From the NCBI GenBank assembly GCA_037144355.1, contig JBAWWY010000006.1:1-64000 (forward strand): a stretch of DNA of 64,000 bases, written 5' to 3'. The position numbers and the translations under genes are program-made. Positions 1 to 8,359 of the stretch are shown here, in pieces. Numbering within the stretch: position 1 is the first letter of the stretch; every line of letters starts with the position of its first letter. The notes beneath the pieces were generated by a model. That model was not told where the DNA came from. It made no database searches and was given only the letters and a program-made list of their open reading frames with translations. Source of the stretch: JBAWWY01 sp037144355 (GTDB taxonomy: Bacteria > Bacillota > Clostridia > Peptostreptococcales > Anaerovoracaceae).

Positions 1-27
1 AGTGCCTAAAACACCTATTTTTTTCAT
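1..27 (-). CDS. 3-hydroxyacyl-CoA dehydrogenase, N-terminal fragment (off left edge)
   Basis: Only nine codons are inside the window, reading MKKIGVLGT leftward from an ATG at 27, with a GGAGG Shine-Dalgarno at 34-38. The stretch matches the opening beta-strand and glycine turn of the NAD-binding fold that starts 3-hydroxybutyryl-CoA dehydrogenases. The crotonase gene lies upstream in the same direction, 204 bases away. In butyrate-producing Clostridia the two enzymes catalyse consecutive steps (acetoacetyl-CoA to 3-hydroxybutyryl-CoA to crotonyl-CoA). The identity rests on this short stretch and the neighbour; another Rossmann-fold protein is possible. Confidence 0.55.
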
Positions 28-231
28 TTCAATCCTCCATTAGTAATACGATTTACTTTTAATATTAATTATTGTTAATTTATAATTGTCCAATTTATTA
101 CAGCTAAATTAAATAGTCTGTTTGTCCCTGCAATTACTTGAATTTAGAATAATAACCTAAATATCAATGTACCTTATTAATGGCAACATTGCAATACCTT
201 GGCCCATAGTCGCTATTTTCTGAAAAATCAA

Positions 232-1008
232 CTATTTTCCTTTGTATTCAGGTTTTCTCTTGCCCAAAAATGCTGCCATGCCTTCCTTTTGATCCTTTGT
301 ATTGAAGCACATGCCGAAAAGCTCGTTTTCAATCTTAATTCCTTCGTGAATATCTACTTCCAGGCCTTTTTTAATCGCTGCATTTGAACTTCTAACGGCC
401 AACGGCGCGTTCTTGTTGATCTTCTGAGCTAGTTTCATTGCCTCGCTCATGAGCTCTTCAGCAGGCACCACTTTATTCACCAGGCCAATTTCCTTTGCTT
501 CCTGTGCGTTTATTATGTCTCCTGTAAGTATGAGTTCGATAGCTTTTGCCTTGCCAACTATCCTTGGGAGTCTTTGGGTCCCGGAAAACCCTGGGGCTAT
601 ACCCAGACCTACCTCAGGCTGGCCAAATTTAGCCTTCTCGGAGGCTATTCTCATATCACAAGCCATTGCAAGCTCGCAACCTCCACCTAGGGCAAATCCA
701 TTAACAGCGGCTATAGAAGGCTTTTCCATACTTTCCAGTTTTCTGAAAACTCTGGCCCCAAATTCTCCGTACTTCTTGCCTTCATCGTAATTCATCTGGC
801 TCATATACTCAATATCAGCCCCAGCTGCAAATGCCTTGCCTTCGCCTGTTATTATGAATGTCAGAATTCCATCATCTGCTTCTATCAAGCTGAAGATTTC
901 CTCAAGCTCGTTTAGGACCTGCTCATTTAACGAATTCAGCGCTTCTGGCCTATTGATCTTTACGATCCCTATTCCAGCTTCTTTTTCTAAAATTACAACC
1001 TTTTCCAT
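232..1008 (-). CDS. crt: Crotonase / 3-hydroxybutyryl-CoA dehydratase (enoyl-CoA hydratase family)
   Basis: At 258 residues this has the normal length for a single-domain crotonase. It would reversibly hydrate crotonyl-CoA to 3-hydroxybutyryl-CoA in the cytoplasm, in butyrate or acyl-CoA metabolism. The oxyanion-hole region reads AAGADI (about residues 61-66). The two catalytic glutamates are visible in GGGCELA (Glu112) and GQPEVGLG (Glu132), with the 20-residue spacing of the rat enzyme. No C-terminal dehydrogenase domain is fused. The start is an ATG at 1008 behind AGGAGGG. It probably forms a transcription unit with the dehydrogenase gene to its left. The family is broad, so exact chain-length preference is not proven. 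Confidence 0.92.
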   Translation of the reverse strand: MEKVVILEKEAGIGIVKINRPEALNSLNEQVLNELEEIFSLIEADDGILTFIITGEGKAFAAGADIEYMSQMNYDEGKKYGEFGARVFRKLESMEKPSIAAVNGFALGGGCELAMACDMRIASEKAKFGQPEVGLGIAPGFSGTQRLPRIVGKAKAIELILTGDIINAQEAKEIGLVNKVVPAEELMSEAMKLAQKINKNAPLAVRSSNAAIKKGLEVDIHEGIKIENELFGMCFNTKDQKEGMAAFLGKRKPEYKGK

Positions 1009-1177
1009 ATATATTCCCTCCTGTTTTCTTTTTTTAAGCTTCTATTTTATTGCTTTTGAAATTTTTTATTGTTTGATAGTTATTTGTTTTCAAAACTTGA
1101 CAACACAAAATATTGCTCATGTTTGCCAATCTAGTTTGAGCAGATTGGGTTTTTCTCAAAGTAACTACTTTTGAACT

Positions 1178-3118
1178 TCAAAGATTTTCATTGTTCAACT
1201 TGGGAAGTACTTGGTTAATGAAAATTTCAGCAATTGCGGGATCAAACTGGGTCCCAGCATTTTTTTTAATTTCATTTATACCCTCTTCATTTGACATGGC
1301 TTTTTTATATGGCCTATCCTGAGTCATGGCATCATAGGCGTCGACAATGGAAATGATTCGTGAAAGTAGGGGAATTTGGTCTCCCGACAGTCCTTGCGGA
1401 TAACCCTTTCCATCCCATCTTTCATGATGGCTGAGAATACAATCGGCAATCAGCATGAGTTCCGGTGAGAATTGAGCAATTCTGTATCCTGTCTCCGGAT
1501 GCTTTTTGATCTCAACCCATTCATCTACTGTAAGTGATCCAGTCTTTGTCAAAATATAATCATCAATGCTTATTTTCCCAATATCATGCAGTGTAGCCAG
1601 CAAATCCAGTTCGTTGATCAATTCTCCGCTAAGATTCAGCTCCCTGCCAATCAATTTTGAAAGTACCACCATGCGTTCCGCATGTTCCTGGGTTTCATGG
1701 CTCTTTTCAAACATGGTTGCCTTGATGGACATAATCAATGAACTGTGCATGCTTTTCCTGTCCATTAACTTGCGCCTGTACATTGCGCTTTCAGCTTCCT
1801 TGGTAATATTATCCAGTGATTGCGTCTCGTTAACTTTTGTGGCTGTTCCAATGGCAATACTTGGGTGGAAAACGTCCCCATCAGTTCTTCCCTTGAGTTT
1901 TTCGCATTCCTCAAATATGCGTTCGCAAATGATCTGTGCCTTTTCGGAATCAGTCTGTGGCAAGAGAATTAGAAATTCATCTCCTCCAACTCTGGCTATG
2001 ATATCCTCATTTCTACAGCTGGAACGAAGCACCTCTGCTATTTCGCAAAGCAATCTGTCACCTGCCTGATGACCAAAGGCATCATTTATGAGTTTTAGGC
2101 CATTGATATCTCCCATTATTATGGAAATTGGAAGCTGCCGCTTTGTATCAAGTCTCCTGCCTTCTTCTTCGAAGAAAGCCCGATTATAAAGTTTCGTGAG
2201 TATATCATGATAGTTTAGATAAAGTATTTCATCTTCCCTCTTCTTTTGCTCCGTTACATCTTCTATCATGGTCAATTCAACATCTTGAAAATTATCTGCA
2301 TTCTCCAGGCCTATGCATGTTAAATTTGCCCATACAATGCTTCCATCTGCCTTGATATAACGCTTTTTGTACTTGAATGCTTTTCCTCTTTCATTGAACA
2401 GATTTTCAGTTATCTCGTCATCCTTATATATATCATCAGGATGTGTTACTGTATCCCAGTCAATCTCAAGCAGCTCATCCGGAGTTTTCCCAACTATTTC
2501 AGCGTACTTTGGATTGATCTGGATTGATTTGTTGGCAATTATGTCAAACAATCCAATACCCAAAGGCGCTTCCTCAAATACCGTTCTAAATCGACCTTCA
2601 CTGAGTTTCAAGGCTTCCTCGATAAGCTTACGCTCGGTGATATCCGTGATAAAACCCTCGCTCCCGATTGTTTTCCCCTCGGAATCAACAATTCGCTGGG
2701 ATTCCTCTCGGACCCATTTTGCTTCGCCTTGCTTTGTCCGGATTTGGTATTCATCTCGAGATTTGGCTTTCGGATCTTTTTCCGACCGCCACTTGGCAAA
2801 AAGCGCTTCCCTATATTCGGGGAGAATCAATTCGTGATATGCTATGTTAGGATTATCGATTAGTTCTTCAGGCTTGTAGCCAGTCAAGTCATAGCATCCA
2901 TCGGAGATGTAGGTCATTGTCCAATTCTCGTCGTTTTTACAGCTATAAACCAAGCCTAGCAAGTTTGAACTAATCAATGCATTGCTTCTCTGGCTTTCCG
3001 CCAAATCCTGGTTAAGTTGTTTACGTTTTGAAATATCAAGAGCAAGATCTCTCTTTAAAAGTTCAATTTCGCCCTTCAATATATTAATCTCTTTATTCAA
3101 TTTATCATTTTCATTCAT
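1178..3118 (-). CDS. PAS-PAS-GGDEF-HD-GYP cyclic-di-GMP turnover protein
   Basis: A soluble 646-residue signalling protein that could both make and degrade cyclic di-GMP. A short coiled coil (about 5-45) leads into two PAS domains (about 50-165 and 170-295), each ending in the PAC-like pattern ITERK or VTEQK. The GGDEF domain (about 298-455) has an intact GGDEF signature at 378-382 and an RxxD inhibitory site (RNED, from residue 369) five residues before it. The HD-GYP domain (about 470-640) keeps HD at 511-512, HHE and DGKGYP, so both catalytic halves look active. An in-frame TTG at 3124 lies upstream, but AGGTG (about 3128-3132) is spaced better for the ATG at 3118. No transmembrane segment is seen; the PAS domains probably sense redox or a ligand. 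Confidence 0.93.
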   Translation of the reverse strand: MNENDKLNKEINILKGEIELLKRDLALDISKRKQLNQDLAESQRSNALISSNLLGLVYSCKNDENWTMTYISDGCYDLTGYKPEELIDNPNIAYHELILPEYREALFAKWRSEKDPKAKSRDEYQIRTKQGEAKWVREESQRIVDSEGKTIGSEGFITDITERKLIEEALKLSEGRFRTVFEEAPLGIGLFDIIANKSIQINPKYAEIVGKTPDELLEIDWDTVTHPDDIYKDDEITENLFNERGKAFKYKKRYIKADGSIVWANLTCIGLENADNFQDVELTMIEDVTEQKKREDEILYLNYHDILTKLYNRAFFEEEGRRLDTKRQLPISIIMGDINGLKLINDAFGHQAGDRLLCEIAEVLRSSCRNEDIIARVGGDEFLILLPQTDSEKAQIICERIFEECEKLKGRTDGDVFHPSIAIGTATKVNETQSLDNITKEAESAMYRRKLMDRKSMHSSLIMSIKATMFEKSHETQEHAERMVVLSKLIGRELNLSGELINELDLLATLHDIGKISIDDYILTKTGSLTVDEWVEIKKHPETGYRIAQFSPELMLIADCILSHHERWDGKGYPQGLSGDQIPLLSRIISIVDAYDAMTQDRPYKKAMSNEEGINEIKKNAGTQFDPAIAEIFINQVLPKLNNENL

Positions 3119-3159
3119 CGTCAAATGGCACCTACTTCTAATAATTACACATATATGGG

Positions 3160-3188
3160 ATTATAACATTTATCATTCTTCCTTTCAC
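3160..3188 (-). promoter_or_regulatory. Putative sigma-A promoter of the GGDEF/HD-GYP gene
   Basis: On the minus strand a perfect -10 box TATAAT (3160-3165) lies 17 bases from a weak -35 GTGAAA (3183-3188). The predicted transcript starts about 35 bases before the ATG at 3118. Confidence 0.55.
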
Positions 3189-3287
3189 CTTTTTTCAAGA
3201 AAGTTCAGCTATTATAATCGACAAATTTCTAATGTTTATGACATTCAACGATTATCGCCGAAATTTTTATATTATTAATGGTATTAA

Positions 3288-3299
3288 CGGTTATAACCG
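3288..3299. promoter_or_regulatory. 12-bp perfect palindrome in a divergent promoter region
   Basis: CGGTTATAACCG is a perfect dyad located 16 bases upstream of the -35 box of the rightward promoter at 3316. The position suits an operator or activator site. It is a prediction from symmetry alone. Confidence 0.35.
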
Positions 3300-3315
3300 C
3301 TCTATTAAATTAAAG

Positions 3316-3345
3316 TTGCGACGCATGCTTGGTTCAAGTTATAAT
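3316..3345 (+). promoter_or_regulatory. Sigma-A promoter of the O-antigen-ligase-like gene
   Basis: TTGCGA (3316-3321), an 18-base spacer and a perfect TATAAT (3340-3345). It lies about 37 bases before the TTG start at 3382, with GGAGGTG at 3368-3374 between. Confidence 0.7.
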
Positions 3346-3381
3346 GAGTCGTTATTTTAATATTTTTGGAGGTGTGATCAA

Positions 3382-5337
3382 TTGGCTAAAAGTGGTAGAG
3401 GCAATAGCAAGGATATAACAAAAAGCGAAGATTTCAAGGTTAATCCAAGAAACAGCTTGAAGATTAAGAAAAAAGCACCGGGCAAGACCAAGGCTCACGA
3501 CAAACTAAAAACTCACGAAAAACTTGATTATAGAGATGCTGGTTTGTTATATGGCACACAAGGCGGCATAAGGATTGCAGCTCGCAGTTCGCACTGGTTT
3601 AAGATGATTCCAGTAATATTTTTCACCACTATAATTATTGCTTTGATAAGGATGGAAACATATAAGGGAACTGCCAATGAATTCTTCTGGTTTTCCGGGT
3701 CAAAGACCTTAACTGATTTCTTCTGTATCTTTAAGACACATGCAATTTTCTTAACCGCAATAGTTATAGGGGTGATAATACTTTATTCCCTGTTCTCTTT
3801 TGACTTTTATATCAAGAAATCTTTTGCATATATTCCTATGGCCATCTATTCAGCTTTTGTGCTACTCTCTTATATTTTCTCGGATTACAAGCAATATGCT
3901 CTGATGGGCTGGAACGATAGATTTGAAGGCACAATTGTCCTTCTATTATATATGCTTGTTTTGTTTTATATAATCAACACCGTGAATTCAGAGAAAAATG
4001 TCAAATGGATTTTATATCCGCTCACAGCAGTTTCATTTATACTTGGGCTTATTGGTGTTTCACAATATTACAGCCATGACTTCTTTGCAACAACCATAGG
4101 CAAGAAGCTAATCACACCAAGCTGGTTTTGGGATCAACTTTCAGTTTTGAAATTTAACTTTGAACAAGGGCAGATATATCAGACCGTATTCAACCCAAAC
4201 TATGTTTCTTTCTACACAACCCTTATCATACCAATTTTCGCTTTATTGTTTATCCAGACGAAGTCAATGGTTCAAAAGGTAGTCTTTGGACTTGCTTTTG
4301 CTTTTGCACTGTTCAATATGATCGGTTCCGTATCAAGTGGAGGATTGGTAGGCTTGTTTGCTTCCTTTATTTTGGCAATAGTTTTATTCAATAAAAAACT
4401 AATTGATTGGAAGAAGCCATTGTTTGTATTGATAGGGATTACAATATTAGTCTCTGGCCTTACCTTTAATAGGTTGCTTCCATCATTGAAAGTCAGCCTG
4501 GCATTTCCATCGGTCTATGCAACTGCTACCGCCTCTAATACTCCATTGCACATAGATTTTATGGAGACAAAATCTGGCAGGCTACGAATTGGTCTCGACG
4601 GTAAAGTATTCAATTTTATCCCGACGATAGATGGTCAAAACATTTCGTTCAGTGTTACGGATGACTCAAATAAAGTCATTACAGCGCAAGATCCTATTTT
4701 GCAGCAAATCAAAATTACAACTGGACGAACTAAGAATTTCCCTTCGTTTTCATTACAAATTAATAACCTAAGTTGGATATTTGTAGAAAAAAATAAAGAG
4801 ATCATGTATTATAGCGATTTAAAGAAGCTGTCCTCGTTATCTCAACCAGCAAGCATTGGTTTTAAGAATAATCAGACTTTCGGTAGCGGAAGAGGATATA
4901 TATGGTCAAAGACATTGCCACTTCTAAAGAATACCCTGTTGGTAGGACACGGGGCCGATACCTTTGCAATATACTTCCCACAGAATGACAGTATCGGAAA
5001 GTTGAATAATTTATATGACAGGAACATTGTAGTAGACAAGGCTCACAATATGTACCTTGGTGCGGCTGTTGGAACTGGTGTAGTATCAGTATTGGCGCTG
5101 CTTGCAATGTTTATTCTTTACGGAATTCAAGGCTTTAAACTTTATAGAAAAGCCACCTATACCACTTATTTGGAATATGCAGGAGCTGGGATTTTTCTTG
5201 GAGTAGTTGGGTTCTTGTTTGCTGGGCTTATAAACGATAGCAGTGTTTCCACGATGCCGATGTTTTATGGCTTGCTTGGCACAGGAATTGCTGTAAATAT
5301 GATTTTGGAAAAGTCTGATGAAAGAGTTGATTCATAA
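3382..5337 (+). CDS. O-antigen ligase / Wzy-like polytopic membrane protein
   Basis: A 651-residue membrane protein that probably transfers lipid-linked glycan to an acceptor (protein or cell-wall polymer) or polymerises it outside the membrane. A lysine-rich cytoplasmic tail (about 1-65) precedes roughly ten to twelve hydrophobic segments. A large extracytoplasmic loop of about 140 residues (about 385-525) replaces the usual short periplasmic loop. After it comes the family's conserved region, with NPNY in the membrane half and DKAHNMYLG near residue 555, whose histidine is typical of WaaL-type ligases. Translation starts at a TTG at 3382 with GGAGGTG seven bases upstream. It stands alone in its orientation beside the S-layer genes, so a role in S-layer or wall glycosylation is plausible. 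Ligase versus polymerase cannot be decided. Confidence 0.82.
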   Translation: MAKSGRGNSKDITKSEDFKVNPRNSLKIKKKAPGKTKAHDKLKTHEKLDYRDAGLLYGTQGGIRIAARSSHWFKMIPVIFFTTIIIALIRMETYKGTANEFFWFSGSKTLTDFFCIFKTHAIFLTAIVIGVIILYSLFSFDFYIKKSFAYIPMAIYSAFVLLSYIFSDYKQYALMGWNDRFEGTIVLLLYMLVLFYIINTVNSEKNVKWILYPLTAVSFILGLIGVSQYYSHDFFATTIGKKLITPSWFWDQLSVLKFNFEQGQIYQTVFNPNYVSFYTTLIIPIFALLFIQTKSMVQKVVFGLAFAFALFNMIGSVSSGGLVGLFASFILAIVLFNKKLIDWKKPLFVLIGITILVSGLTFNRLLPSLKVSLAFPSVYATATASNTPLHIDFMETKSGRLRIGLDGKVFNFIPTIDGQNISFSVTDDSNKVITAQDPILQQIKITTGRTKNFPSFSLQINNLSWIFVEKNKEIMYYSDLKKLSSLSQPASIGFKNNQTFGSGRGYIWSKTLPLLKNTLLVGHGADTFAIYFPQNDSIGKLNNLYDRNIVVDKAHNMYLGAAVGTGVVSVLALLAMFILYGIQGFKLYRKATYTTYLEYAGAGIFLGVVGFLFAGLINDSSVSTMPMFYGLLGTGIAVNMILEKSDERVDS

Positions 5338-5387
5338 TAGTTTAAAATTTCTATGATGTTTCAAGGCACTAAAAACAAAAACTAGAA

Positions 5388-5433
5388 CGATAAAAGGACC
5401 ACATTCATTTGATTGAATGTGGTTCTTTTATCG
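5388..5433. terminator. Bidirectional rho-independent terminator
   Basis: Arms at 5388-5407 and 5414-5433 pair over 20 bases with one G-T pair around a 6-base loop. A T-run follows on the plus strand and an A-rich run precedes it. It sits between two convergent genes and can end both transcripts. Confidence 0.9.
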
Positions 5434-5438
5434 TTTTA

Positions 5439-7001
5439 TTATCTAAAGGCTACTTTGCTTATAACAATGATATTAGCAGTTGAATCGCCATCATCTGTCA
5501 CGTCATACGCCCTTATGTAAAGACCATCTCTAATGCTACTTCTATCACCGGCCTTGTAGCTATCAGGTATATCTCCATCATAAGTTACTACATAAATAGC
5601 CGCATCATTTGAAAGTTCCATGGCTTGAACCCCCTCTGCTCCATTATCAACAACTACATATGTAATTCCCTTATCAGTAACTTTTGCATACCCATTGGTC
5701 AATTCCACAAATGCGTTGTTTTTCTTTGCTGGAATGGAACTAGGTTCTGAATTTGCAACATTTGTTGCAATACCATTTCTAATTGAAATTTCATATGCTT
5801 GCCCATTCAAATATAAACTTGCGTCTGTTGGTACAACTGCTGTGCCATTGGTAAGTATGTGAACAATATTTGTTCCAAGCAGAAGCTTTATCCCTGCTAC
5901 TTCTTTTCCATCAATATCGGCCTCTTTAAATGTATCAAGAATAACACCATATGCTCTGCCTGAAAACCCAACGTCTCTTGGTACAATCATCGCCATTATT
6001 TTGCCATTTTCAATCACATAATATGAAGATGTGCTAATATTTTGCAGAAGTCTTATTGATGTTATTCCGTAATCCGAGTTGATTGATGAAAATGTTGCTT
6101 TGTCAGTTGAAAAATCTGCTTTTAATCCAAATGTAAAGGTTTTTGTATCAGCAGATACCGACATTCCATTATATGATGATAATTGTGTAAAGCTCTTATT
6201 ATAGGCATAAATCACGTCTTTTTTAACAAGACTTGTTATATTCTCTTTTAAGTCTACCCTGAAACCTACAACGTCTCCAGAAAACAATGATGCAAATTTT
6301 TGATTTGCTTTTGGAATATCATAAGTCGAAGTAACTCCATCAGAATTGATAATCGTTATATTGTTAGAATCCCCATTTGTAATAATATTTTTTGAAATTA
6401 CCACGCCCAATTGGTTATGAGTTCCACCTATTATTCCTATTTGAGTGAAGGAATTGTAAAGCAACATTGCAGAATCCCCTCTATTTATATTCTTTATCCC
6501 AAGATCGATGCCATTAAGTATTCCCAGTTCATTCGCCTTGTTAATAAAGCCATTTGGCCAATTGGCATTTAAGGATTTATCCTGGTAACCCATTGCTCTG
6601 ATGGTCATAGTAATCATTTCATTTAAAGTCACTATATTGCCTGGTCTAAAGGTATTGTCTCCATAACCGTTTATTATGCCTGATTTTGCTGCGTATGCTA
6701 TATCTGAAGATGCCCAGGCATATCCAGTCAGATCATTGAAAACAGGAGCATAACTTAAATCAAAAGTAGGATTTAAAACCATCACAATCATCTTGCATGC
6801 TTCCGCACGGTTCAAAGTTTGTGTTGGTTTAAATGTGCCATCTGGATACCCTTTGACTATACCTGCAGAAATCAAAGTCGAAACTGCAACTTCATATTTT
6901 GTTCCAGTAATATCATTTGGTATAGTCCCTACGGCAAAAGTGTTAATAGGAGCAGCAAATATTAGTAATGTGGCAAATATTGCAATTAATAATTTCTTCA
7001 T
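5439..7001 (-). CDS. S-layer-homology (SLH) domain exported protein
   Basis: A 520-residue secreted cell-surface protein. The signal peptide (about 1-24, cleavage near FAVG) is followed by three SLH modules at about 25-78, 79-142 and 143-190. Their signatures are GIVKGYPDGTFKP, GIINGYGDNTFRP and a weaker LGILNGIDLG. SLH triplets bind pyruvylated secondary cell-wall polymer in Gram-positive bacteria. The remaining 330 residues are predicted to be beta-rich and match no family I recognise. The ATG at 7001 has AGGAGG seven to eight bases upstream. The gene has its own promoter (7057-7085) and shares the terminator at 5388-5433. It may be a minor S-layer component. Confidence 0.9.
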   Translation of the reverse strand: MKKLLIAIFATLLIFAAPINTFAVGTIPNDITGTKYEVAVSTLISAGIVKGYPDGTFKPTQTLNRAEACKMIVMVLNPTFDLSYAPVFNDLTGYAWASSDIAYAAKSGIINGYGDNTFRPGNIVTLNEMITMTIRAMGYQDKSLNANWPNGFINKANELGILNGIDLGIKNINRGDSAMLLYNSFTQIGIIGGTHNQLGVVISKNIITNGDSNNITIINSDGVTSTYDIPKANQKFASLFSGDVVGFRVDLKENITSLVKKDVIYAYNKSFTQLSSYNGMSVSADTKTFTFGLKADFSTDKATFSSINSDYGITSIRLLQNISTSSYYVIENGKIMAMIVPRDVGFSGRAYGVILDTFKEADIDGKEVAGIKLLLGTNIVHILTNGTAVVPTDASLYLNGQAYEISIRNGIATNVANSEPSSIPAKKNNAFVELTNGYAKVTDKGITYVVVDNGAEGVQAMELSNDAAIYVVTYDGDIPDSYKAGDRSSIRDGLYIRAYDVTDDGDSTANIIVISKVAFR

Positions 7002-7056
7002 TGTATATTCCTCCTAAAATGATGCAGATTATGTGACTACTTTAATTTACAGTATA

Positions 7057-7085
7057 ATTATATCCCTAGAATTTTCTTGTTGCAA
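7057..7085 (-). promoter_or_regulatory. Sigma-A promoter of the SLH gene at 5439-7001
   Basis: On the minus strand, TTGCAA (7080-7085), a 17-base spacer and TATAAT (7057-7062). The bases just before the -10 box are AGGGA, a G-tract shared with the three neighbouring surface-gene promoters. Confidence 0.75.
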
Positions 7086-7115
7086 ATGCAAAGCAGAATA
7101 TCAAGATTTTTCAAA

Positions 7116-7149
7116 ACAAGACAACATCTAGTATAAAATGTTGCCTTGT
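7116..7149 (-). terminator. Rho-independent terminator after the Fn3-SLH gene
   Basis: Arms 7116-7127 and 7138-7149 pair over 12 bases with one mismatch around a 10-base loop. On the minus strand a short T-run follows. It separates the Fn3-SLH gene from the next promoter. Confidence 0.7.
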
Positions 7150-7175
7150 CTTAATTTGATTATTTTATCAATGTT

Positions 7176-8258
7176 CTATTCTGCTGTTGACCCATCTTCC
7201 ACTGTAGTGGTAGGTGTTGATATTGTTCCAGCATCTGTCACTGGTGCAAGCGGAAGTACAAATTGCTCATATGTCCTATAGTCCATAAGCATTGACTGCT
7301 CTCTTGTTGTATTCCCTTTTGGATCTACTTTCCCAGCACCTATTCCATTGACTATACCTTCTTGGTTCATAAATCTCACCGCATCAATGGCCCAAATAGC
7401 GATTTGACTTTCATCTGCAAATACATTTGCATAATCTGCGCCTACCGTATAAATTCCATCCGGTTTTGCAGCCTTAAGCTCTCTTAAAAGCATTACACTC
7501 AATTCCTGCCTTGTGATATTCGCATTTGGTGCGAATTTATCTGCTGATACTCCATTAACGATTCCCAAAGCAAATGCTTTCAATACGTCCTCATTTGTAG
7601 TATCGGTGAAAGGATTTGGTGAAACGGGAACTGCAATTTCGCCAGTTGCCTTTTCGTATAGTTTCACAACCAATTCACTGAATTCTAATCTAGTTATTGG
7701 TTTGTCATATTTGCTTAACAATGTATCAACAGTCAATCCAGCTGCAACTGCTTTATCTATTTCCGCTGTTGCCCATGGGCTTGGAGTATCGCTGTATACT
7801 GGTCCAATAACTACTGGCGGCGGTGTTACCGTTGCCTTTGCTGTGGTTATAGCAAGCTCGTTTGAAGCTGCTGATGTTCCATATGTATTGTAGGCTTTAA
7901 CTCTATAGTAGTATGTAGTTGCAGGCTTTAAACTGCTATCCGTGTAGGTTGTAACATTGGCACCCAAAGTTGCCAAAGCCATCCACGATGAACCTCCCAA
8001 TAATATTCGTTCGAGCTTGAAACCAGTTTCAGTTGCTGAGTTATCTTTCCAAGTAAGCTTTGCTGTTGTTGCTGATGGAGCAAATGCTGTTTGTAATGCA
8101 AGTAAAGTTGGTGCTGCTGGCGCTGTTCCGGTAGGTGTACCACCGCCACCGCCACCAGTGCTACCCGTAGCTCCAGATACTACATCTACTCCGGCTCCAA
8201 GTGGGAGTAGGGTTAATGTCATCAGAATAACCGCGGCAATCGCCATTAATTTTTTCAT
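7176..8258 (-). CDS. Fibronectin type III plus SLH domain exported protein
   Basis: A 360-residue secreted protein. After a signal peptide (about 1-29) and a Gly/Thr/Pro linker comes one fibronectin type III domain (about 50-143, with LKPATTYYYRVKAYN typical of its F and G strands). Three SLH modules follow (about 158-345, including IVNGVSADKFAPNANITR and GIVNGIGAGKVDPKGNTTR). The SLH part should hold it to the wall polymer while the Fn3 domain provides a spacer or binding surface. SLH at the C-terminus is the reverse of the two neighbours. The ATG at 8258 has AAGGAGG upstream. It is transcribed alone, from the promoter at 8318-8346 to the terminator at 7116-7149. Confidence 0.9.
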   Translation of the reverse strand: MKKLMAIAAVILMTLTLLPLGAGVDVVSGATGSTGGGGGGTPTGTAPAAPTLLALQTAFAPSATTAKLTWKDNSATETGFKLERILLGGSSWMALATLGANVTTYTDSSLKPATTYYYRVKAYNTYGTSAASNELAITTAKATVTPPPVVIGPVYSDTPSPWATAEIDKAVAAGLTVDTLLSKYDKPITRLEFSELVVKLYEKATGEIAVPVSPNPFTDTTNEDVLKAFALGIVNGVSADKFAPNANITRQELSVMLLRELKAAKPDGIYTVGADYANVFADESQIAIWAIDAVRFMNQEGIVNGIGAGKVDPKGNTTREQSMLMDYRTYEQFVLPLAPVTDAGTISTPTTTVEDGSTAE

Positions 8259-8317
8259 TTAAAATCCTCCTTGTGTTGCATAGGTATTAACCCTGCTTGT
8301 TTCTTTATAGTCTTCAT

Positions 8318-8346
8318 ATATTATCCCCATATTCATATTTTGTAAA
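8318..8346 (-). promoter_or_regulatory. Sigma-A promoter of the Fn3-SLH gene
   Basis: On the minus strand, TTTACA (8341-8346), a 17-base spacer and TAATAT (8318-8323). GATAAT two bases earlier is an alternative -10. A GGGG tract directly precedes the -10 region. Confidence 0.6.
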
Positions 8347-8359
8347 CATTAAGATTAAA

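Noticed and set aside
1126..1148. Hairpin CCAATCT/AGATTGG with a T-run as terminator of the GGDEF gene
   Set aside because: The T-run is on the plus strand while the nearby gene is transcribed leftward, and no rightward gene ends there.
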